From assembly GCF_030704535.1 (NCBI RefSeq), contig NC_081815.1, positions 3,668,501 to 3,732,500 on the forward strand: a stretch of 64,000 bases of DNA. The letters are read 5' to 3'. Source of the stretch: Vitis vinifera (taxonomy: Eukaryota; Streptophyta; Magnoliopsida; Vitales; Vitaceae). A program made the position numbers and the translations under genes. The notes under the pieces are model-generated. The model ran no database searches and was not told where the DNA came from. It saw nothing but the letters and a program-made list of their open reading frames with translations. Within the stretch, counting starts at the first letter, position 1. Every line of letters starts with the position of its first letter. Positions 1 through 16,320 of the stretch are shown piece by piece.

Positions 1-3883
<3,883 letters not shown>

Positions 3884-4900
3884 TTGCTTAAGCCCATTAA
3901 GACAACTCAGGCCTCTCGACTGAATTGTTTCATTCTTAATGTAACCAGCCCCTCCATTTTCATTGAAAATGATATTTGCTTCATTCTCAGAACAGCTAGT
4001 TTCTTCTATCAGTAAATCATTTGAGATTTTGCTTCCTTGCAAAAGAAAGAAAATCATGACTAGGATTCTTGTTGTTTGGTAGTGGAAATTATGGCATTAA
4101 CTTTATGCCCTTTTCTTGTCAAGAGGATAAGGGATAAACAAATTCGTACAAACACAACACATGATGGAATTCTGATGGCCAGGGTAACAGGAGTATTGTG
4201 CTGTTTTCTTTTCTTCCTGAATTTTTCCTTTTTGGTGAAATTGGTAGGGGTTTTACATGTTGTTTCATTGGAAGGCTAGATTTTACACAAGATCCCTCGT
4301 CCGTCCCGTCAGTGCTTGTAAATTATTTATTTTAATTTTAAAAAATAAAAAATAAATTGCCGACCCTCTCACTGCCATAGGAGGTGAAAATGAAATTGAA
4401 TTCCCAATGTATCTGTCCTGTGTTTTGATTCTTGTCCTTGAAGTGAAAAGGGGTTTAGTCATTTTCTGGATACGTTTCTCATATGTTTGGGCCCTATGGG
4501 CCCCTCTTAGCACCACAAGTTTGACCAAACTCTTCGTTGCTTTTCATATTCTTTTCCCCCTTTGGATCCAATCATAATTCGTATGAAAACAGAAAACCTA
4601 CCACTCAAGATTTGTTTTTGAAAACAGTTTATTTGTTTTCAAAACAAGATTTTATGAACTGGTTTCTATTTTGAGGCCCATAACAGAACCAAACCGAGGC
4701 CCATTAACGCGCATGGGTGCCAAGTGTCCTCATCCACAACCACACGTAATGAGAAGCAGGTGCTGCCAAGTGGCAGTAGGGTCCACAAGAACCCATCTTG
4801 ATGGGGTGCACGGTGTGGGCGCGAAGCTGAGAATCAACGCCCAGGAGCCACGCCGAGGTGGGGTGGTCACCCTGGGGGAGCTGGAGAGGGTTTCTTTCGC
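3884..4900. other. Intergenic: 3' flank of DUF936 gene and upstream region of next gene
   Basis: No gene was recognised. The first ~200 bases are probably 3'UTR. The rest has an AT-rich patch (4318-4360) and then a more GC-rich promoter-proximal part from about 4700. Short ORFs here show no family features. Confidence 0.6.
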
Positions 4901-4913
4901 TGGTTTCTGTATT

Positions 4914-4924
4914 TATATATAAAA
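4914..4924 (+). promoter_or_regulatory. TATA box of the lysine-rich protein gene
   Basis: TATATATAAAA lies about 310 bases before the ATG at 5232, followed by a C/T-rich leader. Spacing suggests transcription starts near 4945-4955. Confidence 0.6.
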
Positions 4925-5024
4925 CGCAGCCCCATTTTTTCATTATTCAGGTCTCGTCACAACCTACGTTATCTGAATCTCTCATATGTACACTATCTTC
5001 ACAAACCCTCGTCTCCGCATTTCG

Positions 5025-5040
5025 AAACCCTAACCCTACC
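5025..5040 (+). promoter_or_regulatory. Telo-box in the 5' leader
   Basis: AAACCCTAACCCTACC contains the plant telo-box AAACCCTAA. It sits roughly 75-90 bases downstream of the predicted transcription start. Telo-boxes are known near the starts of plant translation and ribosome-biogenesis genes. Its role here is inferred. Confidence 0.6.
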
Positions 5041-5231
5041 CTTATCATCTACCTTTTCTCTCCCTATCTCAATCCTCCGCTCTCGCTCTCTTCCTAGATC
5101 CTTCCAATCGATCCGCCGCTGCCGATTCTTGGAAGAATCTGATCATCGGCGTGTTCTCGGAACTCTAATTCGTCGATTTGATCTCTGATTTTTCCTTGTT
5201 TGGAGGATTGAGCTTGTTGTTTGTGAGGGAA

Positions 5232-8200
5232 ATGGCGGGAGGAGGGAATCGGAGGGACGACGGATCTCTGGTGATAAACAGCACGAATGTGTTCGCGGCG
5301 CTGGGTTCTCTGAGAAAGAAGAAGAAGTCGGAGAAGGAGAGTTCGTCGTCGTCGAGGAGCAAAGGGGCGTCGAAGAAGGCGGAGTCGACGGAACAGCCGC
5401 AGGTGTTTTGGGCTCCGACGCCTCTGACGGTGAAATCTTGGGCCGACGTTGATGACGAGGATGACGATGATTATTATGCCACCACGGCTCCGCCTCAATC
5501 GGGTTGGGGGCCGGCGGATCCGCCCAAGGCTAAGGAGAGTGTGACTCCTGTAGAGGTTTGGAGATTTTCTACCATTGTTTTTCAATTGGTCTGTTTTTTA
5601 TTTATTTATTTATTGGATTCAGCATTTCTTCCTTGGATAAAGGATTGGTTATTGCTATTGAGTTTTATATTTGAATAATAGTGAATGTAGGGGAATATTT
5701 ATATGTTTACACATTTTATGCCGAGACGTGCAACTAATCCTGTAGCAGGTTTCTGTGGTTTCGTTTGATGCTAATGAATTTTTGCATGGACAAGGTGGGC
5801 TGAAATTTCGAACCACTTGTTGGTTTATGCTTTTTACTCGATTGGAGATTTAGGGGTTATCACTATATGCGCTCTGTTATGTAATCCTTGGTGGGAGTCA
5901 TTTATGCATCTCTTCATGAAGAGAGAGAGAGAGAGAGAGAGAAGGGGGAGTGGTTTGGGGAGGGCGGCAAACAGTTATGTATGTAAGGAAGAGGCGGCTT
6001 CCTACAGTGGTTTAATAGGAGAGGAATAAAAACAATGCTAGAGAAAATGGTGGGCTTGGGAAAGTATTTTTGTTCCCACTTGAATGACTGGGTTTATTTA
6101 CTGTTGTTGTAAATTTACATATGTTAATTTTATGGATAAATTGAAAATCCCCTAGTCATGCAAGTGGCAGCTTTGTTGTCATTCCAAAGAAAAATGAATT
6201 GAGAGCCTTTTAGCGGGTGACATGGTGTATCTTGATGCAGTGGGAGGCAACTGTTGTTGAGTTTCCTGTGCCACTAGACTAACATGTAAAAAGATCCTCC
6301 AATTTCAGGCTATAGTTATGCTGCATTAATTCTGCCTTCCCACATTCACTCGAGGAACTTGTTTGCTTGGGAGCAAGCTAAGGGCACTGAAAAATATCTT
6401 CTAGCTGTTGGGAATACATACATTGCATGGTATTAATGTTAACTTAATTTTAGTTGGTGGATAAGAATATGCAAGTAGTCTTCTCCTGTGCCTGGAGCTC
6501 CCTTTCAGTAATTTTTTTTTCATGACAAGGTGACTGGATTGCCATTAGTCATAAATCCTCAAGCACCACCCTTTTGTGAAGCAATGCTCCTTGTCTTACG
6601 TTGTGTTACAAGATGGTAAATTATTAATTTGATTCATTCTGTAACTTTCATTTAATGTCTAAATGCTAAAAATTTTAGGAGCCTAAATGACAACCTTTCT
6701 TGTAGCAAAATTGATGGAGACTTGCTTACCATTTTATCATTATGGAGAAACTGCACCGGCATTGATCAAAATTGTTAAATCTATGCCCTAACTGAATCTC
6801 TAGATCTTTCTCTCCTTTTTTCTGTTTCAATAGGTAATTTACTACTGTTTTACAGATATCCATTTATAAACTTGAATTAATGCCTAATACTCTAGATGTC
6901 TAGTGGAGGCTAGTAGCTCAGGAGATGGCTTTTGATTTGGACATCTCAAATATAGCACATCCTACATGGTAGCTGTTGCACTGTTGTTGTTAAGAACCGT
7001 TTTGTTTGAATCTCAATGAGATCTTTAGGCTTTTACAAGATATCAAAGCTATTACAATGAATAAAGGATGCTGAGGATATGATGTAGCTCGTGGTTGTGG
7101 GAATCCCTTTATTGCCCATATTCATGTCAATTTGGCATTTGGCTTGATGAAGGCAACTCATAAGGTCAGAGATGGTTTGTTTGTCTCAAAGCTTCCCCAT
7201 TTATTTGAATATTTTTTTTTAAAAAAAAATGAAAACTGTCTTTGTGTTAAGCATTGCTACACACCTCGCAAATCAATGGGTCTTTATGCTCTTATGTATC
7301 ATAGATGGTAATTTTTAGTTTAAAATACTCAAGTTATAAATCCAAATCAATGTTTAGTTGTGAAAACATGTAGGTGGGCTTAAGTGACACCCTTGCCAGT
7401 TGTCTTGTATTTGGGTGACTAGTGTAAATTTCAGATATGGGATGTCATCCATTGTATTTTGCTTTATTAACTTGGAGTGTGATTTCAAATCTTAGAAGGG
7501 GATATGTACCTGTTGAGAGTTGTTTAGAATCCCCATACCAGAATCAATTATGCAGATGATAGATATAGACATGCATAGTTGAAATCATGGAAACAACTTA
7601 TAATAGTGAGAATGAGAACAATGTTATAACTAATTGAGTATAGCAGCAGGAAAATGCTTAGCTTTGAAAAAACAATACAAAAAGTTTTGCACAAGGCCAG
7701 ATTTAGTCAAATCTGATATTTTAGCAAGGTCATGTTACATTTATAATTGGCCAGTATGGGTGAAAGGAATTGCATTTGGTCATGTTTTAGTTAGGAGCTC
7801 ATTCAAGATGAAAAACATGTTTAATTGTTTTTTGGCAAGTGGTTTGCTGCTTATATTGGTTACTGGGTATACATTTGTAGGAAGCATTTTAGTTAATAGT
7901 GAAAACAGAACAGAGATAATCCTATAATCAGAAGCTGCATTTCTGTTGAAGACAGAGAATTAATTGAAATGCTAGTTAAAAACAAATAAAATTGGAAAAA
8001 AAAACTCAAGCATCAATTTCTGCATTGGAAGAAAATATGTGTCTGACTAATTGCTTTAGGTTCAGTATCAAGCGAAAATCATAGGAGCTATGGAATGTTG
8101 ACTCTCACAAAGCCCAAAGTGCTTGTGTCAACATGACTTAAATGTATCCTTACTACATTTGTTTATCTATCTCTTTGTCAAGCGGTTATTCTGATTACCT

Positions 8201-9910
8201 AAGATTTATCACTGCTTGGTAAAATGTGAATTTAGATGCATGCTTGTAACACATGGATTGAATGCTTAAGTGGCATAGGTGCGTGCTTGGGTGATCAAAA
8301 GTGTACTGTGCTAGTGGGTCTTTGATAGTGACATTTCTATATTTAGAATTCATTCAAACTGGTTCCTAAACAATGTGTTCTCTAAATATTATAAATTACT
8401 TGGAACATCTTTATCCCTTTATGTTGATCTTGAGAATCAAATTTTAAATTTGCTGCACTAATTTTACCTTCCTTTTTATGCTCTTCTATTGTTTCTCCTA
8501 AAGTTTATTGTTATTTCTTAGTCTGTGCTGACTAATTTTTTTTTTTTTTTTTTTCATTTTAGATAAGTTAGATGTCAGAATATGAGGAGTATTTCATGAA
8601 GGGCCTCTGTGCCTTGAGCTAAATTCATTAATTTACAGATTTTTTGGATTTAGTATTTTTCTGTACTGGATTCCAGGAAAGTGAAAGTGAAGAAGAAGGT
8701 ATTGATGAAATTGATGATGATAACGAGGAAGAGCATGAGAATGAACATGAACCTGAGGTACCAGTGGAAAAAGAGCCAGTCATTAAGAAGCCTCCTGCAG
8801 CTTCTTTGCCACCTAAAGATACAGAAAGGCAGCTTTCAAAGAAGGAATTGAAGAAAAAGGGGCTGGAAGAACTAGATGCTGTTCTTGCTGAGTTGGGTTT
8901 GATAGAGAGCTGTGGCCAAGATGAATCCCATGGTAATTTAGTGATCTATTATAATACTTGAGCTCACCCATGAGTTCCTTCTGTTCCAATGTGGATGGTA
9001 TGTTTGAGAGTTTTGTGCATGTGAGCTAGCTATGTGAAACAATATATGGAAGCTGATGGTTTTAGCTTCCAATACCTTAGAGATGTTTTTCTTGATTAGT
9101 ACCTCCAAGCCATAAGTTGAGTAAACCCCTCCCACTCTTCTACTTGTAAAATCTGAGTTTTAATTGTTTCTGGATCAGATCAAGTTTCATTTGATTGCTG
9201 GGAGGCTGAGACTTGTGTAATCTTACTCTCATTCTATCTCCTCCCCTAAAATTTTTTATTTTTTAGAAATCAATTATGTTCTTGCCTTTAGTTATAATGC
9301 CTAGGATATGTTATAGTGTTTTGCTCTTAAGGGGCCAGGGGAGTGATAGTTATCAAGCTTTAGTTCTTTTATTATATTGATCTTTTTTTTTATACCAAAC
9401 ATGCATGCATTTGGCTTGTGGTTGCAACTGGAGCTTCCTTCTAGCTTCCAGATATTGTTATAGCTGTGCATCTTCCCATTTGCTCTTTGATTCTTCTTAC
9501 ATGTTCTCCTTCTTGTATACCCAGGTGCTGGGGAAGAGAAAAAGGCAGAGAATCTCAGTGGAGAGTTAGAAAAGAAGGAGAATGCTCCTGGAGAGAGCAA
9601 AAGTGCAAAAAAGAAGAAGAAGAAGGATAAAGCTTCAAAGGAAACTAAAGAACCACAAGACCAGCCAAATGATGCTGAGGAAGGAAATGGGATGGAAGAA
9701 ACTACTGTGCCCGAGAAGGCAGAAGATGCAGCTGCTGTTGACATGAAAGAGAGACTAAAGAAAATGGCATCTATGAAAAAGAAAAAATCAAGCAAGGAGT
9801 TGGATGCTGCTGCCAAAGCCGCTGCTAGTGAGGCTGCTGCAAGGAGTGCAAGGCTTGCTGCTGCAAAGAAAAAGGAAAAGAATCACTACAACCAGCAGCC
9901 TGTGCGCTAA
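5232..9910 (+). CDS. Lysine-rich, intrinsically disordered protein of unknown function
   Basis: Three exons: 5232-5555, 8677-8932 and 9525-9910 (TAA), 321 residues, phases consistent. The start is the first good ATG after the leader. The N-terminus reads MAGGGNRRDDGSLVINSTN, then NVFAALGSLRKKKK. A Ser/Lys stretch and an acidic segment around VKSWADVDDEDDDD follow. Exon 2 is very acidic (ESESEEEG...), then a conserved-looking helix (LSKKELKKKGLEELDAVLAE). Exon 3 is Lys/Glu/Ala-rich and likely helical, with KSAKKKKKKDK and a C-terminal Ala/Lys helix. There is no signal peptide, membrane segment or catalytic motif. The composition suits a nuclear, nucleolar or translation-associated protein, which would fit the telo-box, but this is inference. 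I recognise it only as a widespread plant-type unknown. The first intron is 3.1 kb. Confidence 0.8.
5556..8676 (+). other. Large first intron of the lysine-rich protein gene
   Basis: The donor is GAG|GTTTGG at 5556 and the acceptor TTCCAG at 8671-8676. The intron contains a GA microsatellite (about 5920-5941), several poly-T/poly-A runs (7211-7230, 8539-8555) and no ORF with recognisable protein character. Confidence 0.7.
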
Positions 9911-10677
9911 GATCCTTAATCCTTCTCTCTTCTTTCACATGTATGAGCATGTATCCTCTTGTTCATTTGTTGACTGGAAAATAATCATTGGGATATTTTC
10001 GAATGACTTTTAATAGGAGACTTTTGTTCTAATTAGAAAAGAATTATGGTTCTCTCTTTCTCAATGGTTTTCTCCCACCCTTGTGGCAGTTAAGCTTATG
10101 CGGAAAGTTTCATGGTTATTAACATGGTCTTGAATTTTTGTCTCATTGCTGCTGTTAGGTACTTATTTTTAATTTTTGGTTGCTTCCTTTTGCCGTGGAA
10201 AGCTAGAGCAGCAATTTTAGGAATGAACCAGGGTCGAGGGTGCCATTCTAATTCAGGTCTTTAAGTGTTTTTCTTCCCCAATGTTTCTCCATGTATTGCA
10301 TTGATCTGTACCCAGGATCAGTCGTGAGTTATTTAAGGAAGACTAAAAGAGAATGTGCAGATGTCTCAATAGGGGATTGGAAACTGAATGGCTGGCAGGT
10401 GGGGGTTTTATTATTAGCCTTCAACAACTTCATTTCATGCATTTTTCATGTATTATTCTTTCTCCCAACCCCACAAAATCATCCTCACGTCACACAAAGG
10501 ATGAAGCAAAATTGACAATGGAGAAAGCTGAGAATTATGGTATTACTGGTATCACCAAAGGAATAATTTAAGATCCAATTCATATAAAGCCCAACTATCT
10601 TTGCATGCCAACGCAAATTCTTATGCTAAACTAGTACAAGTTGCACTACTTTGGCACAAGCATTAAGCCCTCCATCA
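9911..10677. other. Intergenic: 3'UTR of upstream gene and promoter of the BAHD gene
   Basis: The first ~350 bases read like 3'UTR. A TATA-like CATATAAAGC lies at about 10579-10588, roughly 90 bases before the BAHD ATG. Nothing else was recognised. Confidence 0.5.
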
Positions 10678-12072
10678 ATGGCTCCATGGGTTGAAGAACT
10701 CCATTTCCCTCACTTGGAAATCCCTGTAACCATTTCTCATGTTGGTCTTGTCATGCCATCCGGGATCGTTCCGACCGCACCTGGCCACACCCTCTACCTC
10801 TCTAACCTGGATGATATAATTGGTGCCCGTGTTTTCACTCCAACTGTATATTTTTATCCATCTCATGCTCTGAGTTCTGACCGGAAACTGGTCATGGAAA
10901 TACTCCGCAATGCTCTTGCCAGTGTTTTAGTCCCTTACTACGCCTTTGCCGGTAGGATCAGGGAGACCAAAAATGGGAAGCTGGAAGTGTTTTTTGGGCA
11001 AGAACAAGGTGCACTCATGGTCGAGGCACGCACAGAAATGGCCTTAGCCACCCTAGGAGACCTTACAGTTCCAAACCCAGCATGGCTTCCATTGGTCTAC
11101 TTCTGCCCCAATGAAGAGCCATACAGACTCATTAACATGCCATTACTCATAGCTCAGGTTACCTTTTTCAGCTGCGGTGGCTTCAGCCTCGGCCTGCGGC
11201 TCTGCCACTGCCTCTGCGATGGCCTCGGTGCCATGCAATTCGTTCGTGCGTGGGCTGCCACAGCAAAAGCGGGCACCTTAATAACAAATCCTAGGCCATG
11301 TTGGGATCGAGAATTCTTCAAGCCACGGAACCCACCCATCATAAAATATCCACACATCGAGTTCATGAGGATTGATGATGGCTCCAGCCTAACAATGAGT
11401 CTATGGCAAAAGAAGCCAATTCAAAAGTGTTATCGAATTAGCCCAGAATTTCAAGCTCAACTCAAAGCTTTAGGACAACCAGCTGATGGCAAGTTCACAT
11501 GCACCACATTTGATGCCATGGCAGCTCATGTTTGGAGGTCCTGGGTGAAAGCCCTTGATGTGCAGCCATTAGACTACAATCTTCGCCTTACCTTTTCGGT
11601 CAATGCTCGGCAGAAGCTTCAAAACCCGCCATTAAAAGAGGGGTTTTATGGCAATGTTGTGTGTGTGGCATGTGCCACCAGCACAGTATCCAATCTTGTT
11701 AATGGCCGCCTCTCTGATACCGCCAGGTTGGTTCGAGAAGCAAGGCTCAGCATCTCAGAGGAGTACCTGAAATCTACACTGGACTATGTTGAGGTGAACA
11801 GGCCAAGGAGGCTTGAATTTGGTGGGAAATTGACCATAACACAATGGACTAGATTCTCAATATATGAGTCTGCAGATTTTGGGTGGGGAAGGCCAGTTTA
11901 TGCTGGAACCATAGACCTCACTCTCACACCACAGGTTTGTGTTTTCCTTCCTGAAGGAGGGTCTGATTCAAGTGGTACAATGGTGGTGTGCATTTGCTTG
12001 CCTGAGTCTGCTACCAACAAGTTTACAAAGCATTTAAGTATGATATTGGATTCAAGCCATGAAAATTGTTGA
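10678..12072 (+). CDS. BAHD-family acyltransferase (HXXXD type)
   Basis: Single exon, 464 residues, the usual size for the family. BAHD enzymes transfer an acyl group from a CoA thioester to an alcohol or amine, normally in the cytosol. The catalytic motif HCLCD is at residues 177-181 and the structural motif DFGWG at 400-404. Both are intact. The N-terminus (MAPWVEELHFPHLEIPVTIS) and SNLDDIIGARVFTPTVYFY are typical of the N-terminal subdomain. The frame is open upstream to a TTG at 10651, but the first ATG is at 10678 and was chosen. There is no intron, although many BAHD genes have one between the two motifs. The substrate cannot be read from sequence. Hydroxycinnamoyl-, acetyl- or long-chain acyl-CoA transfer for phenolics, cutin or waxes are all possible. 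Confidence 0.9.
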   Translation: MAPWVEELHFPHLEIPVTISHVGLVMPSGIVPTAPGHTLYLSNLDDIIGARVFTPTVYFYPSHALSSDRKLVMEILRNALASVLVPYYAFAGRIRETKNGKLEVFFGQEQGALMVEARTEMALATLGDLTVPNPAWLPLVYFCPNEEPYRLINMPLLIAQVTFFSCGGFSLGLRLCHCLCDGLGAMQFVRAWAATAKAGTLITNPRPCWDREFFKPRNPPIIKYPHIEFMRIDDGSSLTMSLWQKKPIQKCYRISPEFQAQLKALGQPADGKFTCTTFDAMAAHVWRSWVKALDVQPLDYNLRLTFSVNARQKLQNPPLKEGFYGNVVCVACATSTVSNLVNGRLSDTARLVREARLSISEEYLKSTLDYVEVNRPRRLEFGGKLTITQWTRFSIYESADFGWGRPVYAGTIDLTLTPQVCVFLPEGGSDSSGTMVVCICLPESATNKFTKHLSMILDSSHENC

Positions 12073-13973
12073 TAGCAGCAAACCGTATATCAGTTGTTGA
12101 AGCTGGGAATCATGCAATGCTGCATTTCATGGTTCATAAACATTTGATTGTTGAACAAAAATTTATAAATTCATTTAATTTGGGTGGGTGTGACTTCTTG
12201 TTCACTTTTTGTGTGTGAAACTCCCTTCAGGGTTTTGTCAATTTAGAAGCTCTTTGCCCACATCTTTGTTGGAGAGAATTAGGATATATATATATATATA
12301 TAACACAAATATGGATTATCACATAGGATTATTATTATTTTCTTTTGTAAAAAGTTATATTTCAAATATTATTCTTTTTTGGAAGATAATTTTAAGAAAA
12401 AAAAAAAACGAGTAATCTTAATATTATAAAAATATTTTTCAAGAAAATTGTAAAAATGATTTTTTTATACAAATTTTGTTAGGGTTGCAATAATGTTGTT
12501 TAGTTTAATCGAATGTTATAAAAGATTTCACTTTCTTCACTATACATCAATTGATTTTCAATAATCATCAAAAGTCAATTTAACAAATAGTATGAGATTC
12601 GAATTATTACAAATACCATATTGATGGTGGAAGACGGACACGAAATTACCTCTTTCATTAATAAAATAAAATGTCATTGTCTCTCCCTTCGTTACTTGCA
12701 TTTATATTATTAAATATAAAGCTTTTTTTAAGCCAATGAGAAGGGATCTTCCACCTATGAAAGGGACATTCTCAAGAATATTTTCTAAATTTCTCTTCAT
12801 TCCTTTTTCTACCTTACATTACTTTTTATTTTACTTTGTAAGGCATTATTAGTATGTCATTTTAAACAAAGAGTGAAATTCTTTCTTGTATTAGATACTT
12901 TCGAATTTTAAGTGTTTCAAATTACGTCGAACCTTGTGAAACTTGAGTTTGGACACTTCTAAAAACCATTATCTATTATGGATACCTAATGTTGAAATCC
13001 ATTTTGATGTCATAAATCTTAAGACAACAATCAAAGAAGACAACAAGGCATTCTTATGGGATTACATTAAAATTGCTTTCATACTTTAGACTGATTTGAA
13101 AAAACAATATAACCACTAAAAGACGATAATCCTTCCAAAGGCTCATTATGATTTGATGCATTTGAGGTTGCAAGTCTTCGAAAAATATAATTTTTCATCA
13201 TTCAAAATTATCTTTCAATTGAAGTTATGGAAATAAGTTACGTTAAGAAAAATATAAACTATTTTTCATGCCTCAAATGTGTTTCTGCACCATCAATATT
13301 GAGAGTGTGAATTTACAAAGTGCTCTAAATTGATCTCATGTCTTCTTGTTGTTTGAGCAAAACAACGAGCTTTTGCTAAAAAAAATGACTATTTTTATCT
13401 AATTGGTTTTGTGTCATTGCTTAACACAAATGTCATTTTAGCTCATGATTTCAAACATAGAGGTAGACATAAACTTGAGTAAGGACATTTCATGTCATAC
13501 CACTAGAAATGAAATAATATATGGATAACATAAGAAAATAAAAATAAAAAGATAAGCTTATCAAGGCTTATGAAAACAAATGCTACAAATGTGACATGAA
13601 AGGACAATTGGGTGTACACCTAACACCAAAACATTGAATTGAGTTTGATTAGGATTTAATGAAACTATAAGGAAAATATATAGAAATGAATTTTATTGAT
13701 AGAAATAAACTTATAGTTTAAGTTTGCTTGATGAGATAGAATATTATTTTGGGATATCATATCCCTTTAAATAAGAAATGCATATTTTAGAATATTATTT
13801 GCAATAAGATGTGATATCTTAAGGTAGTATATTTAATGAAATATATTATAATTTTTTTTACTTTTACCACTTTATGTAGATTTGTCGTAGCGTAGGTAAC
13901 AATGACAAAACCTCTAATAACTACTGATCAAGATTACCAAAAATCTTTAATATCAAGGAATGTACGATTATAC
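12073..13973. other. AT-rich intergenic DNA
   Basis: No gene was recognised. It holds a (TA)n microsatellite at about 12283-12302, many homopolymer runs and short ORFs without family character. It is probably old, decayed repeat DNA. Confidence 0.5.
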
Positions 13974-14440
13974 CATTTCCTAAGTCAAACTAACTTTAGA
14001 GGATATTTTGATTTCAATACCGTTGCTTTAACCTTTCATTCATTCCATCAGTAGTCCAATCTCACCCATTGTTTCTTTTTAGATATAATCTTAAGTTTTA
14101 ATGTTTTTTCGCCGAAAGATAACTTTTTAACCTCTCATGAGTGTATTTTACACACACAAACCATAAAAGAATAAGAAAGAATCTTCCTTCATTTTATATC
14201 ATTTCCGAAGTCAAACTAACTTTAGAGGATATTTTTATTTCAATACCGATGCCTTAACCTTGAATTCATTCGATTAGTAGTCCAATTTCATCCATTGTTT
14301 CCTTTTAAATATAATTTTAGGTTTTCATGTTTTTCGCTCTAAGATAACTTTTTAGCCTTTCATGAGTGTGTTTTTACACACACAAACCATAAAAAATAAA
14401 AAATAAAAAGAAAGAAAGAATCTTTCTTGATTTTAATAAA
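13974..14440. repeat. ~230 bp tandem duplication
   Basis: Bases 13974-14200 and 14201-14440 share the same order of motifs: AAGTCAAACTAACTTTAGAG, TTTCAATACCG, TAGTAGTCCAAT, CCATTGTTTC, AAGATAACTTTTTA, CATGAGTGT and ACACACACAAACCATAAAA. Several substitutions and small indels separate them, so the duplication is old. No coding content. Confidence 0.8.
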
Positions 14441-14769
14441 ATTAAAAATAATGCTTTATTCAATAATGTGAATGAGAAAGAAACCAAACCAAGAACAACC
14501 TTGAATGTCTTTCTTCTTTCCTTAGAATCATCCCAAAAAAAAATCTCTTCACTTCCCTAAAAATATAAAATATGGGTTTTATATCAAAAATAAAAATTAA
14601 CATGTGATATACTCATATAAGCCACTTATTTATCAAATAATTACCTAAAAATAACAAAAGAATACTAAAATCTCAAATTCTAATCATGTAGGGCCCACTT
14701 AAGGTTGGTAGAGTGCCCAAGTTCTAATTCCTAAGGTGGAGAAAGCATATCTCAAAGTGGCAATGGGTG

Positions 14770-16320
14770 ATTTTGATCGCACGGATTTTGTCATTTGTTG
14801 GATCAAAACAAAATTTATAACCTAATTTACTATTCTATAGCAATTTGTACCCGATCAAAAAGAGGTTTTAGTACAAACTACTATAGTATAGTGGTATTTA
14901 GGTATCATCCACAAGGATGGATTATTCTCGGTAATTAAGGCTTGAATGAAATGATAAGAAATGATTGTGATCAAATGAAATTGACTTGAAATTGAATGAT
15001 AAAATTTCAAGATAACAATGTATCCAAATTGAAAGGAAAAAGAAGTGTAAAAGAGAAGAAAATGAATAAGATGTGAGATTCTCGGAGTTAGGATTTTCTA
15101 GAAAGCAATTTCCATGGTGAATAGATGTTAAGATCTAATTTTCATCAAGTTAGATTGAAAACCTAAATTTTCATCTAAACTGATTTTTGATTTAGCTTTA
15201 GGTCTAGATCTAATTTCTCTTCAAATTAGGTAATCTAATCCAAGAGATCAATTCAAATCATATATTCAATTCATCTTAAATTATCTTCCAATGATTCACA
15301 CAATGCAACTATGCAATCTCATCAAATCTAGCATTAAAAATTTGATGAATCTACCTAGTTTGCATTGTAGTAATCATCCAAGATAATTTGAAGAGAAAAA
15401 TCCTCAAATTTCAATTAATCAATCAATTTGATCAAATTACCTTTGCAAATCAAGCTCAATTCTCTAATTCACCATAAATCTTGCCTTTAGATTCTCCCTC
15501 CTCCGAGAAAAACGAGATTTAGCGACTTATACTTGGAGATTTGATTTCACAAGACATGTTTAGCTACCAAGAAAATGAGAGAAAATGAAGGAAAGTAGAG
15601 AATTATATAGAGAGAAGAAGTATGAAAAGTTCTACAATTAGAAAATGTATCAAAAGTCTTTAAATGAGTCAATCATGTTTCTATTTATAGGCCAAGGTCA
15701 AGTGGACACTTGGCATCATCTAAGAGGTCTTCCAGAGGCTTCTTCATCAAGAAATCTGGAGAAAATACATTTTGACACGAGCCCTTAGCAATTTCGCATG
15801 ATGATGCGAAGTGAAAAATCCATCAGCTGCATTTTCGTCTTGCTGAAGCTTTTCTCATGATTGTGCGAAAATTTCACATGGTCATGCGAAACCACTTTTC
15901 ACATTTCCCTTATCTGCTACAACTAAGTCTATTCTGTTTCATTTCGCATGGTCATGCGAAATTGAAAAACATGCTTTTGCGACTCCTCTTTGCAATTTCT
16001 CCCATTTCTTTATCTTGATTCCACTTCAACTACCTCCAAATCAACTCCAAATCCCGATCCAAACCGATTGCATTGCTTCTTTCATTATGCATTTGGATCA
16101 TCATCAACTTTATTTGTTTTCTTCAATTTGATTCATCTCTTTTGTCACCAATTTATCAAAAAACATACCTTGAAATGACTCCATAACTTCATAAAACTTG
16201 TTAGTAACTCTTGCAAGGGCAACAACATGTTAATTGAGTGTTTTAGGCATAATTACTACTCAAAAGACGTGAAACTCATGAGAATTATTATCTAAAATAT
16301 GCTATTTTTGAGTAGTAATC
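14770..16320. mobile_element. Unclassified retroelement-like repeat
   Basis: A non-coding stretch starts near the phrase 'gtaccc...ggtatcatccacaagga', known from non-autonomous plant repeats. It ends in an inverted pair, ATTACTACTCAAAA (16252-16265) and its complement TTTTGAGTAGTAAT (16306-16319). Four related palindromic blocks of the TTTCGCATGnTCATGCGAAA type occur at 15791-15960. No protein domain is visible. Boundaries and class are uncertain. Confidence 0.4.
15791..15960. repeat. Four palindromic TTTCGCATG/CATGCGAA blocks
   Basis: Blocks at 15791-15810, 15851-15870, 15871-15890 and 15941-15960 are variants of a near-perfect 20 bp palindrome (ATTTCGCATGGTCATGCGAA is the cleanest). The second block is the most decayed. 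Confidence 0.8.

Noticed and set aside
9301..9816. Minus-strand Phe/Ser-rich ORF
   Set aside because: It is the antisense of the Lys/Ala-rich exon 3 of the gene at 5232-9910.
10651..10677. Extended N-terminus of the BAHD enzyme from a TTG at 10651
   Set aside because: Plant translation starts at ATG; the first ATG at 10678 gives the expected family N-terminus.
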